Assembly: GCF_003253995.1 (NCBI RefSeq)
Contig: NZ_QKZL01000011.1
Coordinates: 43,426 to 107,425, forward strand
Direction: 5' to 3'
Source: Palleronia aestuarii
Lineage (GTDB): Bacteria > Pseudomonadota > Alphaproteobacteria > Rhodobacterales > Rhodobacteraceae
DNA: 64,000 bases
Shown: piece by piece, positions 54,864 to 63,833 of the stretch
Layout: the number at the start of each line of letters is the position of its first letter
How positions within the stretch are numbered: position 1 is the first letter of the stretch
The notes under the pieces: generated by a model
The model's database searches: none
What the model saw: the letters and a program-made list of their open reading frames with translations, nothing else
What the model was told of the DNA's origin: nothing
Program-made: the position numbers and the translations under genes

Positions 54864-55130
54864 ATGACTGACCGTATCGATATGAACCGAATGTCGTTGC
54901 TACCCATCGCCCCCTCGCCAGGTATCCAATGTCTCGGAGGCGTTCACCAGCAGAGGGCGGGAAGACGGGAGATCGCCGCGGCCCCGCAGGATCGCGAGCT
55001 TTCGGCGCGGCGTCCGACATGCAAGGTCGATGACGGTCGTGTTTTGCGTGAGTTTAGAACTGGCTCAGGCGCCACGGGCACGGCGATGACCTGCTCCGAG
55101 GCGGAAGCCGAGACTGAGGTGTCGTCATGA
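54864..55130 (+). CDS. Small unrecognised ORF coupled to the lyase gene
   Basis: An 88-codon frame with a good GGGAGGA ribosome site and ATG at 54864; its stop overlaps the lyase start as ATGA. The product has no hydrophobic segment or known motif and its composition is irregular. It may be a leader frame that couples translation of the lyase, or chance. I do not recognise a family. Confidence 0.35.
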   Translation: MTDRIDMNRMSLLPIAPSPGIQCLGGVHQQRAGRREIAAAPQDRELSARRPTCKVDDGRVLREFRTGSGATGTAMTCSEAEAETEVSS

Positions 55131-55993
55131 GCCTCCGCGCCCGTCTCGCCGCCGATGGAATCCTCGTCGCCCCCGGCGTCTATGACGGGTTGACCGCCGC
55201 ACTCGCCGAGGAAGCTGGGTTCGAGGCCCTCTACCTCTCCGGGGCCGCGGTGGCCTATACCCGGCTCGGGCGGCCCGATATCGGCCTGACCTCGATGTCG
55301 GAGATGGCGGATACAATGGCGCTCGTCGCCGACCGGGTTTCCGTTCCCGTGATCATCGATGCCGATACCGGGTTCGGAAACGCCCTCAACGCACAGCGCA
55401 CGATGCGCGTCTACGAGCGCGCAGGCGCCTCCGCGTTGCAGGTGGAGGACCAGACCTATCCGAAGCGGTGCGGTCACCTAGCCGAGAAATCCCTGATCCC
55501 CAAGGCAGAGATGGCGGGCAAGATCGCCGCCATGGCCGATGCCCGCGACTCCGACGAAATCCTCATCATCGCGCGCACGGACGCGATCGCTGTAGAGGGG
55601 ATCGATGCGGCGTTCGACCGTGCCGAAGCCTATATCGACGCAGGCGCCGACGTGCTCTTCGTAGAGGCGCCGCGCACGGGCGCCGAACTTGCCCACGTGG
55701 CGGCCTCGTTCCGCGATCGCCTGCCCCTGCTGGCCAACATGGTCGAGGGCGGCGCCACGCCGATCTCCGCCGCCTCCGATCTCGAGGCCATGGGGTTTTC
55801 CATCGCCATCTTTCCGGGCGGCATCGTCCGCGCGCTCGCCCGGACGGCGCAGGATTATTATGGAAGCTTGCATGCAAACGGTTCGAACCGTCCTTTCATG
55901 GACCGGATGTTCGACTTCGCGGGCCTGAACGACGTCATCGGAACCGACCGCATTCTCGAAGCGGGGCGGAAATGGGATGGTACCAAGGGCTGA
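55127..55993 (+). CDS. PEP-mutase/isocitrate-lyase family carbon-carbon lyase
   Basis: A 288-residue member of the superfamily containing 2-methylisocitrate lyase, 2,3-dimethylmalate lyase and oxaloacetate decarboxylase. Metal-binding and catalytic segments: GVYDGLTAALAEEAGFEALY, VIIDADTGFGNALNAQRTMR and the gating loop TYPKRCGHLAEKSLIPKAEM with its catalytic Cys. A substrate with a 2-hydroxy-dicarboxylate backbone would be cleaved to pyruvate (or a homologue) plus an acid. It stands opposite a LeuCD-type hydratase, which could make its substrate. Confidence 0.87.
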   Translation: MSLRARLAADGILVAPGVYDGLTAALAEEAGFEALYLSGAAVAYTRLGRPDIGLTSMSEMADTMALVADRVSVPVIIDADTGFGNALNAQRTMRVYERAGASALQVEDQTYPKRCGHLAEKSLIPKAEMAGKIAAMADARDSDEILIIARTDAIAVEGIDAAFDRAEAYIDAGADVLFVEAPRTGAELAHVAASFRDRLPLLANMVEGGATPISAASDLEAMGFSIAIFPGGIVRALARTAQDYYGSLHANGSNRPFMDRMFDFAGLNDVIGTDRILEAGRKWDGTKG

Positions 55994-56047
55994 CATCGCT
56001 TCATTGCCTCTGCCTTGGCACGGTAACAGCGAGCGGAAGCCCGTGAG

Positions 56048-56918
56048 CTATCGTCCGGATATGTCGATCGAGAAGCTTCGACGGGCGCCGGAGGATAGGG
56101 CCCGGCCCGGCGAACGAGGTTCAACGCGGCGCGGTCGAGCTTTAACGAGCCGGAACTACGCGTGAGGCCGGTATCGGACAGGTCGTCGGTATCAAAAATC
56201 GAGAAAGCAACGCTCGCCACGCCGGTCGTGCGGACCCACGGCCGACGCACGCGATTAAGCCGTGCGATGACCTGCCCTGGATAAGTCGAGACCGCTGCGT
56301 TGCCCACTTCCGGGGCTCTCGCCTGGCGGCCGCCATCCGCAGCCGGAGCGGAGCGGGCCACGGGTTGCGGTGCGGGCGTCTCGGCAGCCGTACGTTGAGG
56401 CGGTTGCGTCCGCTCGAACTGCCGCTCCCGCCTGGACGGACGCGGGGAGGAAGAGACGACGCCCTGTTCGGGTTCCTCCGCGGAGATCGTATCGGGCGTC
56501 GTCGGCGCGGCCGTGTCCGGTGCCGGATCCACCACGTCCGGGGAGACGGCCACTTGCGGCAGACCGCGTGCGGCGGCAGGCGTCCGGTCGGCCGCTGACG
56601 CTATGGCCGATCTGTCGGCATCCGGAACGACGAGTTTCGGTCGAGAAGTATCTTCAGAGGTTTCCTCGGCGCGATCGGGCTGGATGGCCTCGACTTCCGG
56701 CTCTCCGACAGGCTCGAGGGGCTCGGGCGCATCCGGTCCCTGTATGCCCTCTGCCAGATCGGCAAAGCTCGTCCCGAGCTGAGCCTCGATAGGGGTAGGC
56801 CGACCACCGCCTTCGGCCTTCACCGGGGCCTCGGCCATGATCGTCACGACTGCGGCGGCCGATATCGCGACGGCTCCCGCCCCGCGAGCACCTTGGCAAT
56901 CCGCGACGAGGGGATCAT
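56048..56918 (-). pseudogene. tonB: tonB remnant with frameshifts at both ends
   Basis: Energy transducer for TonB-dependent receptors, broken. The expected start MIPSSRIAKVLA (ATG 56918) is followed, after a shift at a GGGG run near 56885, by a signal anchor (GAVAISAAAVVTIMAEAPV), a Pro/Glu-rich spacer and the C-terminal TonB domain (STYPGQVIARLNRVRRPWVR). A second shift near 56065 throws the end out of frame: the true terminal sequence SFSIDISGR plus stop lies in another frame, ending at 56048. In the present frame translation reads on into the lyase gene. Confidence 0.8.
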
Positions 56919-57287
56919 TCCAATCCCCGTTCGGCCACGAGCCGTACCCGACGCGCGCAAGTTGGCCGAGACCTGCACGAGGCGCGATGCGGCGAGATTC
57001 CGGTCGGGAACAATGCGGATCGCCCCGCGCGCCTCGAGTGGCAGTTCCTCCACGTAGGCGGCAACCGAGGTCACCTCCGCCCCCCTGAACGCAAGGCGGC
57101 CGTCGGCGCGGATCACGAGAGCATCGGGCAGGGCCCGGCCTTCCAGATCCTCGGTCCTGACGAGCGACAGATCGTCATCGAGTGGCGGCGCGATCTGACC
57201 GACGACTATGGAGAAGACCAGCATCATGAACACGACGTTGATGAGCGGTATCGTCGGCTACCGGTTCAGCGTCTCTTTCATGCGCAT
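56844..57287 (-). pseudogene. exbD: exbD-like remnant (copy 2) with in-frame stop
   Basis: Proton-channel accessory protein for TonB. The frame starts MRMKETLNR, then meets TAG at 57258-57260 directly before PTIPLINVVFMMLVFSIVVG, the conserved transmembrane segment of ExbD. Downstream LEGRALPDALVIRADGRLAF and the periplasmic domain are readable, but the 3' end runs into the tonB start region in the tonB frame, so a second lesion altered the stop. Confidence 0.75.
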
Positions 57288-57667
57288 CACGACGCATCAA
57301 GGACGGTCGGCAGGACGCCCGGCGCACCGCGCAGGATATTCAGAAGATCAGTCAAGCGCTGCGCCGTTACGTCTCCGCCGAGGGAGATAAGGAGGCTGCG
57401 GGGCAGATCCGCGTCGCCGGGCAGAGCGGCACGCAGGCCCTCGAGCGCGACGGCCTCGCCGTTCAGGCTTACGCTTTTAGCATTGAAGCGCAGGAAAAGC
57501 GGCGGCGCCTCATCGGGCGCTCCTCCACCTGCCGCCGCTTCGACGAGGTCGATCTCGGGGAACCGCTAGAACGTCGACAACAGCATGCAGAACAGGAGCA
57601 GCAGGAAGATCACGTCGATAAGGGATGCGAGCGACAATCTACAGCGCCGTCGGCTCACCTTATGCAT
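57287..57667 (-). pseudogene. exbD: exbD-like remnant (copy 1) with in-frame stop
   Basis: Begins ATG 57667 with MHKVSRRR and the ExbD transmembrane signature SLASLIDVIFLLLLFCMLLS, then TAG at 57566-57568 followed in frame by RFPEIDLVEAAAGGG and a periplasmic domain ending LPTVLDAS. Overlaps at both ends with exbB and the second exbD show the ancestral operon. A single sense-to-amber change separates it from an intact gene. Confidence 0.78.
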
Positions 57668-58085
57668 CGGCTAAGCGGCCCGCGGGCGTCGTGACCGACC
57701 GCAACGTTCCGATCGGCGTCCGAACGGTGGAGATCGCTCGTTCCGCCAGGACGCGTTCCGCATCCATCTGGCTTTCGAACCATGATAGGATCACTGCCGG
57801 GGGCATCGCGACCGCCAAACCCACCGCCGTCGTAAGATGCGCGACCCAGATCCCGCCTGCCAGCAAGCTCGGGTCTACTCGCGAGCCCGCGGCCTGAAGC
57901 GACTGGAAAGCCTCGATCATGCCAGGAACCGTGCCGGAAAGGGCGAGGAGAGGGGTGAACTGCACGACGGAATCGAGAAACCGGAACCCCCTTTCGAGTG
58001 CCGCGAAGCGTGTCTCGGCCTCGGCGGAAAGGCGTGTCGCCGCCGAGAAACAGCGCGCCGCTTCCATCCGCAAGGACCTGCGCAC
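57660..58085 (-). pseudogene. exbB: exbB remnant, N-terminus missing
   Basis: The C-terminal two-thirds of a TolQ/ExbB/MotA-family channel protein is readable: RFLDSVVQFTPLLALSGTVP, GMIEAFQSLQAAGSRVDPSL, and LAGGIWVAHLTTAVGLAVAM. The first transmembrane region of ExbB is absent; in-frame stops precede GTG 58085 within 40 bases, and the divergent binding-protein remnant starts about 110 bases away. It is therefore truncated at its 5' end. Confidence 0.75.
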
Positions 58086-58199
58086 GCATCGCGGAATTCT
58101 GCGCGGCGAGGGTCATGTCACGGCCTACTGGCAGATGGATTGAGGCTGCATCATCCGCCGCCCGACCCCTGAAACGATTGACTGGAACGAAACGGACCT

Positions 58200-59141
58200 C
58201 GCCATTCCACGACTTCTCGCCCTCGCGGCGATCCTCGTCACGACGTCCGGCGCCCATGCGCAGGATTTTCCCGTGACCGTCGAACACGCCTTTGGCACAA
58301 CCCGGATCGATGCCCCGCCGGAGCGCATCGCGAGTGTCGGCTGGGCCAATCACGAGCTGCCGCTCGCGCACGGCATCGTCCCGTCGGCTTCGCGCGCGCC
58401 AGTTGAGGCGGCGACGACGGAATGCTGCCTTGGGTCACCGAGCGCCTCGACAGGCTTGACGCCGAACCCCCCATGCTCTTCGACGAGGACGACGGCATCG
58501 ATTTCGAGGCCGTCGCCGCGACCGATCCGGACGTGATCCTCGCCGCCTATTCCGGCATCACGCGCTCCGATTACGAGACACTGAGCCGCATCGCGTCCGT
58601 CATCGCCCATCCTGAGGCGCCTTGGACCGCGACCTGGCGCAAGATGATCCGTCAGAACGCCGCCGGGATCGGTACGGCAAAGGCAGGTGAGGAGTTGGTC
58701 CGGAGGCTTGAGAAGCGGATCGAGGAGGCCGTGGCAAAGCATCCCGACCTCGCGAGCAAGACCGGCATGTTCGTCACCCATCTCGATCCGTGCGATCTGA
58801 GCACGATCCACTTCTACGCCGAAGCCGACCAGCGCGTTCAGTTCCTCCGCGATCTGGGCATGGAGATCCCACAAGCCGTCCGTACGGCCAGCGAGGCCGA
58901 TCAATATGCCTAAAGGATCAGCGCCGAACGCGTGGATCTCTTCGACGACGTGGTCGTCACCCATGGCGACCGTAACGGCCTCGAAAAGATGGCCGAGAAC
59001 CCGCTCATCACGCAGTTCCCCGCGGTCGCGCGCGATGCCGTCGCCCTCATTGGCGACGACGCGATCGGCGCCACGGCGAACCCGACGCCGTTGTCGCTCG
59101 ACGCGTATCTCGGGCTGCTGTCACGCGCCGCGTCGCGATAG
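58200..59141 (+). pseudogene. Siderophore ABC substrate-binding protein remnant
   Basis: FepB/FhuD-type periplasmic binding protein in pieces. A signal-like IPRLLALAAILVTTSGAHAQ and TTRIDAPPERIASVGWANHE are readable in one frame with no start codon. A one-base shift near 58385 and a TGA at 58404-58406 precede MLPWVTERLDRLDAEPPMLF, DDGIDFEAVAATDPDVILAA. A TAA at 58911-58913 splits off the C-terminal part (ISAERVDLFDDVVVTHGDRN). Three lesions rule out function. Confidence 0.8.
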
Positions 59142-59145
59142 CCCG

Positions 59146-60138
59146 ATGCCCGCATCGCTGGCCTCGACATCGCTGAAGATCGCCGTTGCGCTCGTCCTGC
59201 TCGGCATCGCCGCTGTCTTTTCGGTGACGATCGGCACGCGGTCGGTCCCCTGGACCGAGATCCGTACTGCGCTCGGCGGACAGACGGAAACGATCGGTTC
59301 CGCCGCGGTCGCTGTGCGTCTGCCCCGAACGGCCCTCGCGCCTCTCGCGGGCGGCGCGCTCGGGGTCGCAGGCGACGTCATGCAGGGGATCAATCGCAAC
59401 CCCCTCGCCGATCCCTGGATCCTGGGCATCAATCGCGGCGCGGCTCTCTTCGTCGTGACTGGGATCGCCTTCTTCGATCTCTCGGGGCCGGCGGCGTATC
59501 TCTGGGTGGGCGTCGCGGGGGCGGGCGCGGCCGCGATCTTTGTCTACACGATCGGCGCGCTCGGCCGCGACGGGCCGACACCGCTCAAGCTGACGCTTGC
59601 CGGGACGGCGACCTCCATCACGGCTTCGTCCTCCCTCATCGCGGTGGTACTGCCGCGCAATGACATCGCGGGCAACGTCTAGGCCTAGCTTATCGGCGGC
59701 GCCTGGTTCGACACGATCGTGCCCGCGCTGCCCTTCTTCGCCGCGGGGCTCCTTCTGTGCCTCGCGTCGGGGCGCGTGCTGAACGCACTGGCGCTTGGCG
59801 AGGACATGGCCAGGGGCCTCGGCCAGAACGTTACCGTCGGACGTGGGCTCGCGGCACTCGGCGCGGTCCTTCTCTTCTCGGCGGCGGCGGCGCTATGCGG
59901 GCCGATCGGGTTCGTGGGCCTCGTCGTTCCGCATGTCTGCAGGCTCCTCGGAGGCATCGATCATCACGTGCTGATCCCGGCCTCTGCCATCGGCGGCACC
60001 ACGCTGCTCGCCCTGACCGACGTGTTCGGGCGCGTCATCGCGCGGCCGAACGAACTCGATGTCGGGGTCGTCACGGCATTCGTCGGGACGCCCGTCTTCA
60101 TCTGGACGGTACGGCGTCGGAAATGGCGCGGTCTATGA
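59146..60138 (+). pseudogene. FecCD-type siderophore permease remnant (1)
   Basis: Iron-complex permease with LPRTALAPLAGGALGVAGDV, MQGINRNPLADPWILGINRG and, after the break, LGQNVTVGRGLAALGAVLLF, GPIGFVGLVVPHVCRLLGGI. Two TAG codons lie in frame at 59680-59682 and 59686-59688, exactly at the mid-protein segment ahead of IGGAWFDT. Otherwise the frame is open from ATG 59146 to the stop at 60138. Both are explained by single-base changes from sense codons. Confidence 0.85.
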
Positions 60139-61119
60139 GCGGGATGTCCGACCCGACGCTCGTCGCTCGCGCCTTCTCGCCCGCGCGTGGCACGGGGATC
60201 GTCGCTGTGCTGTCGATGGGGTGGCGGCCCTATTCGCGCTCGCGTGCGGCCAGGGCTGCATCGCGCCCGGGGACGTGGTCGCCGTCCTGGGCGGCGAGGA
60301 TGTCCCCGGCGCGACGTTACTGGTCCGCGATCTGAGATTGCCACGGGCGCTTCTGGCGCTGGTGGCGGGCTGCTGTTTCGGTCTCGGCGGCGCGGCTTTC
60401 CAGCTCATGCTGCGCAACCCCCTTCGCGAGCCCCGGTATCATCGGGATCAGTTCCGGCGCCCGGACGGCCGCGGTCTTCGCCATTGTCGCCTTGGGCCTA
60501 ACGGACGGGGCTGTCTTCCTGATGGTCGTCCTTTCCGCGCTCGGCGCGGCGGCTGCGATCTGGGGATTGTCTTCGGAGGACGGGGCCGCCGGGACACGAC
60601 TGATCCGCAAAGGAATTGAGGTTTTTTGCCATGCTAGACAGCGTGACCGCCTACCTGCTTCTCGTCGCGCAGGCATGGGACCGGACCGATGCGATGCGCT
60701 GGCTCACCGGCAGCGTCAACGGCACACACCTCTCGCATTTCTGGCCGGTGGCGGGCGCGATCGGGATTTTCGGAGGATTGCTGATCGCCACCGCGCGGGG
60801 GCTCGGCGTCGACCCGGACCTGACCCGCCTATGCGTGACGGTGGCCAGCGTCGGCCTGATCGCCTTTGCCACGGCCGCAGCGGGCCCGATCGCGTTCGTA
60901 GCGGTCCTCGCCGGCCCGATCTCGGCGCAGCTGACCGGCGGGCGTACCCGCTTGCCCGCCGCGGCCACGATGGGCGCGATCCTCGTCCTTGGCGGCGATT
61001 ACGCAGGACAATTCCTGTTGCCCGCCCGGCTGTCCTCCGGAGCCGTGACCGGAGGGCTCAGCGCGCCGAACCTTCTCTATCTCATCGTTCGTGCCAACCG
61101 GGCCGGAGGACGGCCATGA
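60135..61119 (+). pseudogene. FecCD-type siderophore permease remnant (2)
   Basis: Second permease, coupled to the first by ATGA. The frame breaks at least three times: near a GGGG run about 60220 (before VAALFALACGQGCIAPGDVV), near 60430 (before PGIIGISSGARTAAVFAIVA), and at a six-T run at 60622-60627 (one extra T; removing one restores GIEVFAMLDSVTAYLLL). The C-terminal half (LTGSVNGTHLSHFWPVAGAI, TAAAGPIAFVAVLAGPISAQ) is intact. Confidence 0.85.
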
Positions 61120-61621
61120 CCTAAGCGCACCGTCTCAAAGCCGTCGATCTGTTGGCGGGATACAACCACGCGCGAATCCTGAACGGCGTGTCTCTCGCGC
61201 CGTTGCCGGGGCGGATCACGTCCATCGCCGGCGGCAATGCGTCCGGCAAGTTCACACTCCTGCGGACGCTCGCGCGCCTGGATCGCGAGGGCACTCGCGC
61301 AGGAAACCGGCCTGCTGCTTCTGGATGAGCCCACGACCTATCTCGATGTCACCCATCAGAACGACGTCCTCGACCTCTTTATGGATCTAAGCCGGTCGCG
61401 AGACTCGACGATCGTCATGGTCTTGCACGATCTCAATCTCGCCGCGCGCTATTCGGATCGGCTGATCGCCATCGCCGACGAACGCATTCATGTCGAGGGC
61501 CGCCCTTGGCGATGTCCTGACCTCAGACAACGCCCGTGCCGTCTTCGATCTCGAAAGCCGTATCGTCATTGATCCGAGCTATGGCGACGCAGAGGGACAG
61601 CCCTTCCGGATTCCGAAATAA
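61116..61621 (+). pseudogene. FecE-type siderophore ABC ATPase remnant
   Basis: ATG 61116 overlaps the permease stop, but the third codon is TAA. The frame continues [20 protein letters not shown] and a damaged Walker A ([16 protein letters not shown], Ser to Phe). A deletion of roughly 100 codons then joins directly to [20 protein letters not shown] (Walker B), removing the Q-loop and most of the signature. A further shift near 61505 precedes [20 protein letters not shown] and the stop at 61619-61621. Confidence 0.85.
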
Positions 61622-61642
61622 GTTGTCTGAACTGAACTCTTC

Positions 61643-63355
61643 ATGTCTTGCCTCCTACCCCCCATCCCCCGCTTCGGACCACACTGTTCTGCGGATCGAT
61701 CATCGTTCCGGGCGGGCTCGCCGCACAGGATGCGGTCCATCTGCCCGGGATCGTCCTCGAAGTCGGTCCGGCCGACGATGACTAGACCATCGTCGCCGAA
61801 GAGATCGCCACCGGCGGAAAGATCACCGCCGATATCCTCGATGTCCCCGCCACGGTGTCTGTCGTCACGAGTGCTGAAATCGAACGCCGCGGTGCGGATT
61901 CGATCTAGGACGTTCTGTAGTACACCGCGGGCATCGTGACCGACAATTACGGCGCCGACGGCCGCTTCGACTACTTCTCGATCCACGGCTTCGATGCCTG
62001 CACCTGTCGCGATGGGCTGACCCTGGGGGCGAATTTCGGCGGATCCGCGAGGAGCCTTTTGCTTCTGAACGGGTAGAGATCTTCGAGGGGGCGAACTCCT
62101 CCCTGTTCGGCTTTTCCAATCCCGGCGGGGCGGTGAACTACGTCATGAAGACGCCACGCAGCGAGCGGTTCGGCTCGGCCTACGGTTCCATCGGTTCATT
62201 CGACAGCGTCGAGATCGGCGTCGATTTCGGGGATGCGCTGATCGCTGACCGAGCGCTCTCCTACCGCTTCGCCGGCCTCGTACGTGATGGGACGCACGAA
62301 TATCCCTATTTCCGCGACGACGAGGTCTTCGTGATGGGCGGGATTTCCTGCCGGCCGCAGGAGGGCAGCGAGCTCACCTTCGTGCTCGATCATCTGGATC
62401 GCGACGATGTGCCGGGCAGCGGTGGTTTCCCGCTCGGCTACGATTTAGACCGCAGAGAGGCATTCTTCGGTGAGCCGGACTTCAACTATCGCGGGGCCGA
62501 ACGGACCACCGCCACCCTGATCGGCCGGCATGATCTCGGCAACGGGTGGCGCCTTGGCGGAACCGCCCGGCTCAGCGACGGCGCCGACGATTTCGGTTAT
62601 GCCTATGTCTCGGGCCAGACGACGATGGAGGCCGAACGAAGTTTCTTCGTCAGCGGTGGCGAGAAAGACGTTGCAATCGCGGATATCCAATTAGCCTATG
62701 ATGGGCAGTTCGGATCTGTCTCGACGACGACGCTGATCGGGTTCGAGGCCCGTCACTTCGCATCGAACGGGCAGAGCCTATTCGCTGCCGCCCCGTCCGT
62801 TTCGATCTCCTATACGGGAAAGCCGGAAAGCGTTCCCCTCTTCGCAGATACCGAGACTGAAAGCAGAGGCGGTGCGATCTACTTGCAGGAAGAGCTCGAC
62901 TGGCGAGACAGGGTCATCGCGTCCTTCGGGCTGCACCACGACTGGATCGACATCACCGAACGCGACCGCATCGCGGGTTCGACCGCGACCAACGAATCGT
63001 CGAGAACGGGACATCCGGCAATGCCGGCAACCAACCGGCGCGCGTCCCGAACCATCTTGCCTCGATCCGAGCGAGCTACACGCTGGGGGGCATTAGCGCA
63101 CGCGGCGACATGACCTTCGGCCTCGGGGCGTGCTATAGCGAGGCCTTTTTCTACGATGATACGAACAGCGTCGGGGAATCCGACGATTTCGTCGCCGTCG
63201 ACGCGTCCTACAGGTATGCCATTACCGACCGCACCGAGTTGGCGCTCAACGCAACGAACCTCTTCGACGAGAAGCACGTCTCGTTCGGCGGTTTTTACGC
63301 CGATTTCTACAGCCCCGGTCGTGAAATCGAGGCGACCCGCCGGCATCGTCGGTAA
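61643..63355 (+). pseudogene. TonB-dependent siderophore receptor remnant
   Basis: Outer-membrane receptor in pieces. The plug domain (TVSVVTSAEIERRGADSI, YTAGIVTDNYGADGRFDYFS, IHGFDACTCRDGLTLGANFG) is interrupted by TAG at 61783-61785, 61906-61908 and 61918-61920, then shifts frame before SERVEIFEGANSSLFGFSNP. The barrel is readable from 62133 to about 62995 (LQEELDWRDRVIASFGLHHD). Another shift follows, and the middle of the barrel appears deleted before the C-terminal ALNATNLFDEKHVSFGGFYA. Confidence 0.85.
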
Positions 63356-63833
63356 GCCGTCAGGCGCTGGCCCCGTGCCGGCGCCCGGCCCGAGGGAAAC
63401 GGAGGGTCAGTCGATAACGAGAAAGCCAGAACGGTCATGCCCGGTCCGGGCACCTTCCGAGCTTCATGGGGCCGCTATCCTTGCGATCCCCTCGAAACAT
63501 ACGCTCCTGCGCAATGGCGCATTGCGCGGTCGATTACCCCATAGGCATGCGCTTCCGAGCATGTCGCAATGGTGGCCGATCGGGACGGTTCGACCAAAGG
63601 TGGTGCGGGATCCGGGTGACATTCGATGCCGGGATCCCACAACACTGCGGACAAGATCGTACCGGGCTGGCCACCCGGATTCGGGTCCGTCAACACATCC
63701 TTCTCGTGTCTGTGGCAGGAATAAGCTATTTAAAGCAAGTCATTGCAAACATTGAATAAATTCACGTTTTACTCACGTGAGTTCGAGCGTGACGTGTCTT
63801 ATCCAAGACGTAGCGATACCGATGGAGAGACAA
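63356..63833. other. Intergenic region upstream of the repeat-peptide gene
   Basis: 478 bases without a supportable gene. The last 110 bases become AT-richer and hold a perfect 12-base palindrome (63771-63782), a small hairpin GTCTT-ATCC-AAGAC (63796-63809) and a GGAGAG ribosome site before ATG 63834, which together look like a regulated promoter and leader. Confidence 0.5.
63771..63782. promoter_or_regulatory. Perfect 12-base palindrome ACTCACGTGAGT
   Basis: A self-complementary element 52 bases upstream of the repeat-peptide start, with a related TTCACGTTTTA just before it. It could be an operator for a dimeric regulator; no candidate regulator is visible in the window. Confidence 0.45.

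Noticed and set aside
56048..63355. Programmed recoding (amber readthrough or frameshifting) to express the uptake genes
   Set aside because: Large deletions in the ATPase and receptor and a lost exbB N-terminus cannot be repaired by recoding; decay explains all lesions together.
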